A stretch of DNA of 64,000 nt from an uncultured Oscillospiraceae bacterium (lineage in GTDB: Bacteria > Bacillota > Clostridia > Oscillospirales > Oscillospiraceae): positions 18,520-82,519 of the forward strand of contig CANQTO010000005.1 in NCBI GenBank assembly GCA_947626785.1. Reading direction: 5' to 3'. The notes under the pieces are model-generated. The model made no database searches, had not been told where the DNA came from, and saw only the letters and a program-made list of their open reading frames with translations. Positions 1 to 7,403 of the stretch are shown piece after piece. The stretch's first letter is position 1. Every line of letters begins with the position of its first letter. Position numbers and translations under genes: made by a program.

Positions 1-486
1 CGCCGCGGCCTGAAGCTCGCTGAGCTCCGGCACCTGGGCGGAGGCCGGATCGGCCGAGGCGGCCTCCCGGCAGTCATGCCAGATGGCCAGCACCGCGCCC
101 AGCATCACGTTCATCTCGCCGTTCGTATCCTGATACAGCTCTTTGGCATAGAGCAGGAAATCGATCAGCTTCCCGTCCACCTCCACCGGCTCGCCGCCGG
201 CCAGGCGGTTCACCGTACACAGGTTGTTGATCCCCGAATACTCGTGGTAGATATCGAAAAGCCTGTGATATTCCTCCAAAACGGCGGAAGCTCCGGCAGA
301 AAGTTCATCAAACCGTTCCGCCGGATCTCCCGCGTAGTCATATACGTAGGAGACGGTATCAAAATACGTAAAATAGGATTTTCCCCTGGGCTCCGCCGCC
401 GGCTCTTCCCGGGGGGCGCAGCCTGTGAGAACAGCCGCCAGCCACAGGCAAGCGAGCAGCCCGGCCGCCGTTTTACGGTATTTCAA
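1..486 (-). CDS. apbE: ApbE-type FAD:protein FMN transferase, lipoprotein (3' part cut by window edge)
   Basis: The visible 162 residues form the N-terminal part of an ApbE family protein, which covalently attaches FMN to Thr/Ser of extracytoplasmic proteins. A signal peptide rich in Leu/Ala ends in a lipobox (LTGC, Cys around residue 22), followed by the family's YFTYFDTVSYV strand, a LFDIYHEYSGINNLCTVN region and the segment that normally precedes the FAD-binding core. The stop lies outside the window, so this is a truncated view and not a broken gene. The start is TTG at 486, with GGAGGA eight bases upstream; no better ATG is in frame. It lies downstream of, and on the same strand as, the duplicated lipoprotein ending at 609, with a gap of 122 bases, which makes that lipoprotein a possible partner. 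Family assignment rests on the N-terminal pattern only. Confidence 0.8.
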   Translation of the reverse strand, partial: MKYRKTAAGLLACLWLAAVLTGCAPREEPAAEPRGKSYFTYFDTVSYVYDYAGDPAERFDELSAGASAVLEEYHRLFDIYHEYSGINNLCTVNRLAGGEPVEVDGKLIDFLLYAKELYQDTNGEMNVMLGAVLAIWHDCREAASADPASAQVPELSELQAAA

Positions 487-608
487 TCCCGCTGTCCTCC
501 GTTTCTTTCAAGCTCCTGCCGGCCGCGGTCTTTCCTCGCGGCCGCTCAAAACATGGCATATTGCTCCTGCGATCACAGACCGCAGGAGCAATACAGAATT
601 CCCTTGAT

Positions 609-1718
609 TTACCGGGCGTAATCAGCCGCCTCGGCGATCACGTTGGTCATGCCGTCCACGGCCATGGTGACGGAGGCGAACAGGGTCTCGTCAACAGCGA
701 CCGCATGGCCTTCCTCGTTGGTGGTCGTCTCGATGCCGCGGAGCTCCTCGGCGGTCTTGCCGGCCGCGTAGTCAGAGAAGGCCTTGGACTGAGCATCCCA
801 CTCGGCGATGGCGGCGCCGTAGGCGACCATGCCGTAGTCCGGGCCCAGCTCACGCTTGGTGCCCTTGAAAACGGTGTCGGTGATAGCGCCGTCCACATCC
901 ACCTTGATCTGGGGCTGGATAGCATCGTTCAGGGCGGAGATGATCACGCCATCAGCGCCGACGACAGCGGCGCCGAACTCGGTGTACATCTTGACCACGC
1001 CGTCCTCATCCTCGGTGGCGGAGGTGGACTCTTCGTCGGTGCTGATGGCGGCGACGCCCAGAGTGAACGCGCCGTCAGCGGCGAAGGTCTGGCCCTTCTC
1101 GTCGTTGCAGGCCTTCACAACAGCCTCTTTGAAGGCGGTGATGTCCATGGTGCAGGTAGCCAGCAGGGCCTCGTCCACGGAAACATTGTGGCCGGAGTCG
1201 TTGACAGCGGTCTCCATGCCCTCGACCTCAGCGGCGGTCTTGCCGACCACGAAGGCCTCAAAGCCCATGGCCTGCTCGTACCACTCGGCAGAGATGCCGC
1301 TGACGCCCTTCATGCCGTAGGCTTCCTTCTTCTCCATCTTGGTGGGATACTCGGCGCCGGTGACGACCTCGCCGCCGACCACTTCCATCTTGTTCTGGGC
1401 CACATCCAGACGGCACTGGACGATCTTGCCCTCGCCGTCCAGAACGACGGCGGCCACGGTGGCGTCCACCTGGGCCAGCTCATCCTTGGAGCTGTCCGTG
1501 CTCACAACCACGCCCATGCCCAGCTTGTAATCGCCGGACGCGGCAGGGGCCTCTTCGGCGGGCTCTTCAGCGGGGGCCTCTTCGGCGGGGGCTTCCTCGG
1601 CGGGAGCCTCAGCGGCAGGGGCCTCGGTAGCGGCCGGAGCGGGGGCACTGCTGCCGCCGCAGGCGGCCAGGGAGAACATCATGCAGAGTACAGCCAGTAA
1701 CGCGATAAGTTTTTTCAT
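609..1718 (-). CDS. Lipoprotein with two tandem ~140-residue repeats, unknown function
   Basis: A 369-residue exported lipoprotein: MKKLIALLAV signal, lipobox LAAC near residue 20, then a low-complexity linker of PAEEA repeats to about residue 60. The rest is an internal duplication. Both halves carry a K.ELG..YGM-like segment, an AEW motif, GKTA.E..G.ET, an N..GH.V.VDE stretch and a final TM; in the first half the start is KKEAYGM. Domain halves span roughly 65-210 and 215-369. It is preceded by AAAGGA and starts with ATG. It lacks the SGAT flavinylation motif typical of FMN_bind domains, so being an ApbE substrate is only suggested by the neighbouring apbE. I do not recognise the family by name. 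The linker resembles that of the solute-binding protein at 56996-58039. Confidence 0.75.
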   Translation of the reverse strand: MKKLIALLAVLCMMFSLAACGGSSAPAPAATEAPAAEAPAEEAPAEEAPAEEPAEEAPAASGDYKLGMGVVVSTDSSKDELAQVDATVAAVVLDGEGKIVQCRLDVAQNKMEVVGGEVVTGAEYPTKMEKKEAYGMKGVSGISAEWYEQAMGFEAFVVGKTAAEVEGMETAVNDSGHNVSVDEALLATCTMDITAFKEAVVKACNDEKGQTFAADGAFTLGVAAISTDEESTSATEDEDGVVKMYTEFGAAVVGADGVIISALNDAIQPQIKVDVDGAITDTVFKGTKRELGPDYGMVAYGAAIAEWDAQSKAFSDYAAGKTAEELRGIETTTNEEGHAVAVDETLFASVTMAVDGMTNVIAEAADYAR

Positions 1719-2041
1719 AATTTGTCCTTTCTTTCCATTCAGATCGTACTTTTTCCTCTGCTAAGGCAAAACAGAACTGCAGCGGGCATTGGGTGCGTTT
1801 CATTTACTTTGACACCGCGATCCGGGCAAGCCCGGAAGGGCATAAGGGCCAAGGCAGCGGAACCTACATCCAAATTCTGCTCCAGTTCATTGATAATTAT
1901 ATAACTAATCCCTCCTATAATCAAGCTCTGTTCTCTACAATTTCTGTGCAATTTATGAACAAATTGTAAATTTTACAAATTTTGTATATCGTAATCCCAT
2001 TAAATTGCACATCACTGTTTTTGTCAAAAAGCATTTTGCCG
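1719..2041. other. Gene-free interval upstream of the lipoprotein, with a palindrome
   Basis: AT-rich compared with its surroundings. It should hold the promoter of the lipoprotein transcribed leftwards. A perfect 7-bp inverted repeat with a one-base spacer, TTGTAAA-T-TTTACAA, lies at 1964-1978 and is a candidate regulator site. No convincing short gene was found: a reading frame of 70 codons on the minus strand here lacks a plausible ribosome binding site and any recognisable protein character. Confidence 0.4.
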
Positions 2042-2830
2042 TTAACCCGCCGCCAGCAGAGCCCAGGCCAACGCAAAAACGGTGAGATTACTTAAAAAAT
2101 TCACTCCATCGTTGTTGACGCGGCGCAGGCCCTTTACACGTTCTGCCGGAACGCCGCAGCAGCGCTCCCGCTCCATGACAGCGCCGCAGACCGGGCAGCG
2201 GTATTTGACCTGGAGCAGCGAGCCGTACACGCTGTCCAGCAGCGCGCCCATAAAGCCCAGCAGTGCGATCAGCACAGCCAGCCGGAGGGACCAGCCGAAG
2301 AGCAGGGACAGCAGCCCCACCAACGCCGCCCCCAGCAGGGAGGCCGCCGTCCCCCACAGGGAGACGCCGCCGGAGAGGCCCTTCTCTATGGGGCGCAGGG
2401 TGCAGATATCCACCGTCCTGCCGGTGCTCAGAGGCCCCAGCTTGGAGGCCAGGCTGTCCGCCAGGGACTCCGCCAGCACGGCGGCGTAGATGCAGCGGGC
2501 CCCCGTCTCCCCCAGGGGCCCTGCCAGCAGCAGGGCTGCGGTGCCCACGCCCACATTACAGAAGACCCGGACGGCGTCCCTCCGGCCGGACTTGCGCCGG
2601 ACGCCCCGGGGGTCGGCCCGCTCCCCGGCCAGCCGGCCGGCCCCCACGGTGCACAGGAAGGTCGCCGCCAGGATCAGGAAAGCGGGCAGGCCGCCGAAAG
2701 CGCAGATCAGCACACTTAGAAGCCAGGCCAGCGCCGTGCCGCCGGCAGTCAGGGCTCTTTTCCATACGGCCAGCCCCGCCAGGGCCGAGCTGAGGAGAAG
2801 CGCCGCCGGCAGCCCCTGGACCGCCGTCAC
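2042..2830 (-). CDS. DUF92 family integral membrane protein
   Basis: A 262-residue membrane protein of the DUF92/TIGR00297 family, relatives of which include plant phytyl-phosphate kinase (VTE6). Family hallmarks visible are LAESLADSLASKLG, the GVSLWGTAASLLGA helix and the late segment NNDGVNFLSN. A Cys-rich patch (CPVCG then RCCG) sits between the last helices. The start is chosen as GTG at 2830 because it overlaps the stop of the upstream Fe-S protein gene as GTGA, typical translational coupling; a longer reading frame begins inside the Fe-S gene and is rejected. Function in bacteria is not established; co-translation with an Fe-S protein suggests a membrane-associated redox or lipid-head-group role, which is inference. 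Confidence 0.75.
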   Translation of the reverse strand: MTAVQGLPAALLLSSALAGLAVWKRALTAGGTALAWLLSVLICAFGGLPAFLILAATFLCTVGAGRLAGERADPRGVRRKSGRRDAVRVFCNVGVGTAALLLAGPLGETGARCIYAAVLAESLADSLASKLGPLSTGRTVDICTLRPIEKGLSGGVSLWGTAASLLGAALVGLLSLLFGWSLRLAVLIALLGFMGALLDSVYGSLLQVKYRCPVCGAVMERERCCGVPAERVKGLRRVNNDGVNFLSNLTVFALAWALLAAG

Positions 2831-3837
2831 GGCTCTTTGGTGGCGGCCGTCTCGCCCTTGTAGGGCTGGGCGTACTTCTCCCCGCCGTGGATGTAGCCCG
2901 GCTGCTTGGTGCTGATGATGTCCTTCTCCCGGGGGTCGGAGCGCATCAGCTCCATTTTGCTTCCGGCCAGGTGCTTGTAGACCCACACGCCCGGCATGAA
3001 GACGGCGTAGACGTATGCGACGGACAGGGCTGCCCGCAGGCGGCCGGGCTCTGTGACCTTCCGGGCCCGGCTCTCCGTGTAGACCATTTTGCCGATATGC
3101 TTGGGACAGCTGCTCTCGCAGATGCCGCAGCCCAGGCACTTGTCCAGGTCGATCTGCCGCCTGCCGTTTTCGTCGAAGCGCATGGCTCCCACCGGGCAGG
3201 CCTTCACGCATTTCTGGCAGTGGACACACTGACTCTCGTCAAATTCCGGCAGATAGGGCCCGTTGTAATTGACGAAGGGGACATGGTACTGGGTCTTCAG
3301 AGTCAGAGGCATACAGCAGCAGGGGCAGCAGAAGCAGAGGTTGTCCTGATAGGGCTGGACGCAGCTCTCGATGACGGCGATCAGCCCCCGCTCGTGGGCC
3401 ATATCCGCCACGGCCAGGCACTCCTCCACGCTGACCGCCCGCTCCCCCGCCTTCTTTTTCAGGCTGCCGTAGAAGTTCAGCCCAAAGCAGGTGTTGATGG
3501 GGTTGTCGCAGTTGCCCCGGACCGTCCGGCACACGCAGGGGGACACGGCGATGTCCGTGGTGTTGCGAATAATGTCCTTGGCCACCTCGATAGGGACCAC
3601 CACGGAGTTGGTATGGATGTAGCGGTAGTGCAGCTCCAGGCTCTTGCGGATCAGCGGCCCGATGACCGGCTTGACCGCCAGCTTCCCCATCATATAGGAG
3701 AAGCGGACCACGTCCACCGTGTTCTTCAGATGCTTTTTCAGGAAGTTTTTCCGAAAGCGCGCCTCGCTGTCATACAGGGTGATGCCGTCCACCTCCACCT
3801 TCCGGGAGGTATAGGGATTTAGGTTCGTATGATCCAT
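2827..3837 (-). CDS. 4Fe-4S ferredoxin-domain protein
   Basis: A 336-residue cytoplasmic or membrane-edge Fe-S protein. Around residues 95-165 a Cys-rich N-terminal domain shows SPCVCRTVRGNCDNP and CFCCPCCC; around 205-245 come two classical ferredoxin motifs, CVHCQKCVKACP and CLGCGICESSCP, sufficient for two [4Fe-4S] clusters. The extra cysteines suggest a further metal site. The C-terminal 80 residues include a hydrophobic stretch near LSVAYVYAVFMPGVWVY. ATG start at 3837 with GGAGAAAA upstream. It is translationally coupled to the DUF92 gene and divergent from the LysR gene at 3985, which is therefore the likely regulator. No partner dehydrogenase is nearby, so the electron donor and acceptor are unknown. 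Confidence 0.8.
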   Translation of the reverse strand: MDHTNLNPYTSRKVEVDGITLYDSEARFRKNFLKKHLKNTVDVVRFSYMMGKLAVKPVIGPLIRKSLELHYRYIHTNSVVVPIEVAKDIIRNTTDIAVSPCVCRTVRGNCDNPINTCFGLNFYGSLKKKAGERAVSVEECLAVADMAHERGLIAVIESCVQPYQDNLCFCCPCCCMPLTLKTQYHVPFVNYNGPYLPEFDESQCVHCQKCVKACPVGAMRFDENGRRQIDLDKCLGCGICESSCPKHIGKMVYTESRARKVTEPGRLRAALSVAYVYAVFMPGVWVYKHLAGSKMELMRSDPREKDIISTKQPGYIHGGEKYAQPYKGETAATKEP

Positions 3838-3984
3838 GTTTTTTCTCCTTCTTTCCTTGAATGGTTATTACTATTGTAGCAAGGCAAGGAGAAAAAAGAT
3901 AATATTTTGTCAAGCAAAGTTCATAACTCCCAGGTTATTGACGCACGGGGCGCTCCGGTGTATGATGGCTTTGAGGTGAGCGAA

Positions 3985-4893
3985 ATGGAACTGCGGGATC
4001 TGCGTTTTTTCTGCCTGACGGCGGAGCTGGGCACGGTCACTAAGGCGGCGGAGCGGCTGTACGTGTCCCAGCCCTTTGTCACCAAGGTGATCCACCAACT
4101 GGAGGAGGAAATGGGCGTCAGGCTGTTCGATCTGGAGAAGCGGCGGCTGGTTTTGAACGACAACGGGCTGTATTTTTATAAGTCCGCCAAGGCGATCCTC
4201 CAGAGCGTGGACCAGCTGGCGGACAGCATGGCCGCCCGGCGGAAGCGGGAGGAGGCCCCCATCCGCCTGCTCTACAACAATGCCGGCTATCTCAGCGCCC
4301 TGAACAGCGCCTTCATGGAGAAGTATCCGGAGAGCGTCCTGTCCGAGACCTTCGCCGTCCGGGGGGACATCATCGAGCTTTTGAACAGCGGCCAGGCAGA
4401 TTTTGCCATCACCCTGCCTCCCATCACCCGGGAGGAGTCCCGCATGATCGAGAGTATCACCGTTTTGAAGGACACCGGCAGCATCATGCTCCCGCCGGAC
4501 CACCCGCTGTTTCAGAAGGACTTCGTCACCCTGGAGGAGTTGGCCCCCTGCCCGATCATCATTGCGCCCAAAGGCAGCGGCATGCGGGACACCATCGACC
4601 AGATCTATTTCAGCCACGGGCTGACGCCCAACGTGGTCTACGAGACCAACGACATGGACTTACAGCAGCGGGCCGTCCTGGTGGACAAGCGGGGCATCGC
4701 CTTCATGTCCGTTATCCACACCCAGGACCCGCTGATCGGCCAGTATTGCCGCAAGACCCTGACCGACGAGTGCTTCGGCACGGTGGGCCTGAGCTATAAC
4801 CGCTTCCGGCAGGAGACCGCCGCCACCCAGCAATTTAAAAAATTTGCCCTGGCCTTTTTCGGCCGGCTCCAGGCCCTGGCGGACAGCTTATAG
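3985..4893 (+). CDS. LysR family transcriptional regulator
   Basis: A 302-residue LysR-type regulator: winged helix-turn-helix at residues 1-60 (ELRDLRFFCLTAELG, then TKAAERLYVSQPFVTKVIHQLEEEMG), linker helix, and a periplasmic-binding-protein-like effector domain. I chose ATG at 3985 because GAGGTGAG lies just upstream and because the HTH begins immediately; an upstream TTG at 3907 would add 26 residues unlike the family. The gene is divergent from the Fe-S/DUF92 pair across a 147-bp interval, the usual arrangement for a regulator and its target. The effector is unknown. Confidence 0.85.
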   Translation: MELRDLRFFCLTAELGTVTKAAERLYVSQPFVTKVIHQLEEEMGVRLFDLEKRRLVLNDNGLYFYKSAKAILQSVDQLADSMAARRKREEAPIRLLYNNAGYLSALNSAFMEKYPESVLSETFAVRGDIIELLNSGQADFAITLPPITREESRMIESITVLKDTGSIMLPPDHPLFQKDFVTLEELAPCPIIIAPKGSGMRDTIDQIYFSHGLTPNVVYETNDMDLQQRAVLVDKRGIAFMSVIHTQDPLIGQYCRKTLTDECFGTVGLSYNRFRQETAATQQFKKFALAFFGRLQALADSL

Positions 4894-5742
4894 TCACCGG
4901 CAGCCGAAGAAGGCCACGGCGACGGCCCCAGGCCCCGCGTAGGTGCCGATGGTGCTGCCGATGGCGCAGATGGGGATCTTGTCCGTCTTCCCCTCATAGA
5001 GGGACGCGCTGTCCGCCAGGTACTTTTGCAGCAGCGCGTCGGACAGGCCGCTGTAGGCCAGGGCGTAGGGCATGGAAAAGTCGATGCCCCCGGCCTGCTC
5101 GATATAGGTCCTCAGCAGGTTGTTCCCGTTTTTGGAGCCCCTGGCCTTCCCCAGCAGCACCACTTCCCCGGCCACCGTGGTCACCACCGGCTTGATGGAC
5201 AGCAGCCCGCCCGCGAAGGCCGCCGTAGAGGAGATGCGCCCGCCCTTTTTCAGGTACTCCAAGGTGTCCAGCAGGCCCAGCACGTGGACGCGGCTTTTCT
5301 CCCGCTTCAGTTCCGAGGCGATCTCCGCCGCCGAAAGGCCCCGGTCCCGCAGCCGGACGGCCAGCCGCACCAGGATCTGCTCCCCGATACTGACGGTCTC
5401 GCTGTCCACCAGATGCACCTGCCCCGGGAAGTCCGCCATAGCGATATGGGCGCTGTTGTAAGACCCGGAGAGCTTGGCGGAGAGGCTGATGCAGACCGCC
5501 TCCTCCCCCGGCCCCAGGCGCCCGAACACCTCAGCATATTGGGCGGGCGTCACCTGGCTGGTGTGGGGGAACTCGTCCGTCTCGACCAGCATCTCGTAAA
5601 ACTGCCGGCTGCTCATGGTGACCCCGTCCAGGTACTCCCGGTCACCGAATACGGTAGTCAGGGGCAGCAGCTCCACCCCCATTTTCTCCGCCTCCTCCCT
5701 GGGCAGGTCGCAGGCGGAATCTGTGATGATCTTTACGCTCAT
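4894..5742 (-). CDS. DegV family fatty-acid-binding protein
   Basis: A 282-residue DegV (FakB-like) protein. The N-terminal hallmark KIITDSACDLP (residues 3-13), the SGSYNSA loop near 90-96 that binds the carboxylate, the D-S-E-T-V segment near 113 and the LEYLKKGGRIS motif near 160 are all present. Known members bind a fatty acid and, in complex with the kinase FakA, let the acyl group be phosphorylated for phospholipid synthesis. No fakA is nearby. ATG at 5742 is preceded by GGAGGGA; an upstream TTG would add an atypical 25-residue extension. The stop codon abuts the stop of the convergent LysR gene with no spacer. Confidence 0.9.
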   Translation of the reverse strand: MSVKIITDSACDLPREEAEKMGVELLPLTTVFGDREYLDGVTMSSRQFYEMLVETDEFPHTSQVTPAQYAEVFGRLGPGEEAVCISLSAKLSGSYNSAHIAMADFPGQVHLVDSETVSIGEQILVRLAVRLRDRGLSAAEIASELKREKSRVHVLGLLDTLEYLKKGGRISSTAAFAGGLLSIKPVVTTVAGEVVLLGKARGSKNGNNLLRTYIEQAGGIDFSMPYALAYSGLSDALLQKYLADSASLYEGKTDKIPICAIGSTIGTYAGPGAVAVAFFGCR

Positions 5743-5896
5743 AGTCTCCCTCCTTTTCTGGAAACTACGGTGAGTATACACCGTTCTTTTTACTTTTTCA
5801 AGTTTTTGTTTAGACATTTTATGTCTTTATGTAAAAATCGGTCCGGCAGCCCCAAGCGGGCTGCCGGACCATATTTTAATTATAAAGGTATGCTCT

Positions 5897-6493
5897 CTAC
5901 TCTTCCAGATATTTGAGGGCCGCCACAAAGACAGGCACATGGGCCATACAGAGGATGTCCAGGGCCTCCGGCGTGTCCATAGGCACATCGTAGATGCAGC
6001 CCCGGAGAAAGCCCGCGATGGCGGAGGCGCTGTACCAGCAGACTAGCCGGTAGCCTTTGTTTGCAGAGGAGCCGGGAAACAGCTGCTCGGTCAGGTCCAG
6101 CAGGGTGTCCCGCAGCTTATCTGTGAGCTTGGCGAAAAAGACGTGGGCATGTTCGCCGGTCAAAATCGGCGTCAACAGCCCCCGCCGGCTGAGCAGGACC
6201 TCACCGACCATGTGCATATGCCGCTGGGCGTAATCCTCCTCGCTGTCTCCGGGCAGCATCTCCGTATTCTGAAAGCTGCTGCAAATCGTGTCCACGAAGC
6301 TGTCCACGATCTTCTCGTACAGCGCCTCCTTGTATGGGAAGTGCAGATAAAAGGTATTGCGGCTGCACTGGGCCCGGTCGCAGATCTCCGTCACGCTGAT
6401 CTCCTCCAGGGGCTTTTCTTGCAGCAGCGCCAAAAAGCTGTCCATAATGTTCCGCCGGGTCTTGAGCACCCGCAGGTCCTGTTCGTTTTTCAT
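5897..6493 (-). CDS. TetR family transcriptional regulator
   Basis: A 198-residue TetR-type regulator with the DNA-binding domain at residues 10-55 (RRNIMDSFLALLQEKPLEE, EISVTEICDRAQCSRNTFYLHF) and an all-helical ligand domain of the type with an AcrR C-terminal region (YSASAIAGFLRG). ATG at 6493 has GGAGGG seven bases upstream. It is divergent from the Cys-rich protein/reductase operon starting at 6695, and the 201-bp interval contains inverted ACAAG/CTTGT and GACAA/TTGTC elements around 6510-6640 that could be its operators. It probably represses that operon in response to an aromatic or enoate ligand; the ligand is a guess. Confidence 0.85.
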   Translation of the reverse strand: MKNEQDLRVLKTRRNIMDSFLALLQEKPLEEISVTEICDRAQCSRNTFYLHFPYKEALYEKIVDSFVDTICSSFQNTEMLPGDSEEDYAQRHMHMVGEVLLSRRGLLTPILTGEHAHVFFAKLTDKLRDTLLDLTEQLFPGSSANKGYRLVCWYSASAIAGFLRGCIYDVPMDTPEALDILCMAHVPVFVAALKYLEE

Positions 6494-6694
6494 AGGCCCT
6501 CCAAAAAATATAGGACAATTGTACACTATTTGTCAATTATTGAACGAACTCGCCAACGCTGTCCATTGACAGACATAGCCCTCTTTGATAGGATACAAGC
6601 GCAACTTATAGTACACTTGTATTTTAACTTTGTCAAGCCGGCTGCCGGAAAAAAGCAGCTGAAAATAAATCAGATGAAAGGAAAGGTACATACC
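6494..6694. promoter_or_regulatory. Divergent TetR/reductase-operon control region
   Basis: AT-rich 201-bp interval between divergent genes. It contains GACAA-N11-TTGTC near 6512 and a second ACAAG...CTTGT pair near 6596-6620, each a plausible TetR-type inverted repeat. No clean -35/-10 pair was settled on. Operator function is inferred from position and symmetry. Confidence 0.35.
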
Positions 6695-7369
6695 ATGGGT
6701 AAAGTCACTACGCTTACGCCGGAGGAGATCCGGGAACTGGAAATGGCCCCCAGCGAGGTCATTCGGGAGAAGATCGCGGCCCTGGGCAATGAGGAGGCTG
6801 TGAAGGCCTTCGATGAGTTTGTCGGTATGTTCAACGGCGTCCACGACGGCTATCTGATGCAGGCCAACGCCGCCGAGTGCGCTCTCTTCAAAGAGGTCGG
6901 CGCGGACAAGTATCTGGAGTACATGAAGCCCTTCTTCTTCAATGCCAACGCCCCCATGCTGGAAGGTTACTGGGACAAGCCCTTCAAAGAGCGGGTCATT
7001 CAGGCCATCAACGCGCCGCGCACCTACCACAACTGTCGGATGAAGATCCTGGGCGAGGACGACAAGAAGCTCTGGTTCGTGATGGATCCCTGCGGCGCGG
7101 GCCAGAAGCTGTGGGAGGCCGGTCAGTGCGAGGGCGGCTGCATCGCCGATCCCCACGCCATCACCGCCGGCGGCAAGAACTTCCCCGTGTACTGCACCCA
7201 CGCCCCCATCGCCGAGATCGTCTGCAGCGAGCTGAACACCTGCTACTTCTATCAGCAGGATTACCCCGAGCAGGTTGGCCCCTGCTCCTGCGTCTTCAAC
7301 GTCTACAAGCACAAGGAAGACATTCCCGACAGCTACTTTGACCGCATCGGCAAGAAGCGTCCGGAATAA
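6695..7369 (+). CDS. Conserved Cys/His-rich hypothetical protein
   Basis: A 224-residue soluble protein I cannot name confidently. The N-terminal 110 residues are helical; the second half is rich in Cys and His: YHNCRMK, VMDPCGAG, CEGGC, DPHAITAG, FPVYCTHAP, CYFYQQDYP and GPCSCVFNVYK. The pattern suggests a metal or Fe-S site and faintly recalls the ATC-hydrolase-like superfamily. ATG at 6695 follows GAAAGGAAAGG; an ATG seven codons upstream is possible. It is 34 bp upstream of the FMN/FAD reductase gene, so the two are probably co-transcribed, with the divergent TetR gene as regulator. It may be a substrate-handling partner of that reductase. Confidence 0.6.
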   Translation: MGKVTTLTPEEIRELEMAPSEVIREKIAALGNEEAVKAFDEFVGMFNGVHDGYLMQANAAECALFKEVGADKYLEYMKPFFFNANAPMLEGYWDKPFKERVIQAINAPRTYHNCRMKILGEDDKKLWFVMDPCGAGQKLWEAGQCEGGCIADPHAITAGGKNFPVYCTHAPIAEIVCSELNTCYFYQQDYPEQVGPCSCVFNVYKHKEDIPDSYFDRIGKKRPE

Positions 7370-7403
7370 GGCGGCAGCCGCAGATCGAGAAGGAGGAAGA
7401 ACA

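Noticed and set aside
1739..1951. 70-codon frame upstream of the lipoprotein gene
   Set aside because: No ribosome binding site at its start and an unlikely composition; the interval reads as a promoter region.
2042..3229. Long version (395 codons) of the DUF92 gene
   Set aside because: The first 133 codons lie inside the Fe-S protein gene in a shadow frame; the GTGA overlap at 2830 gives a natural start.
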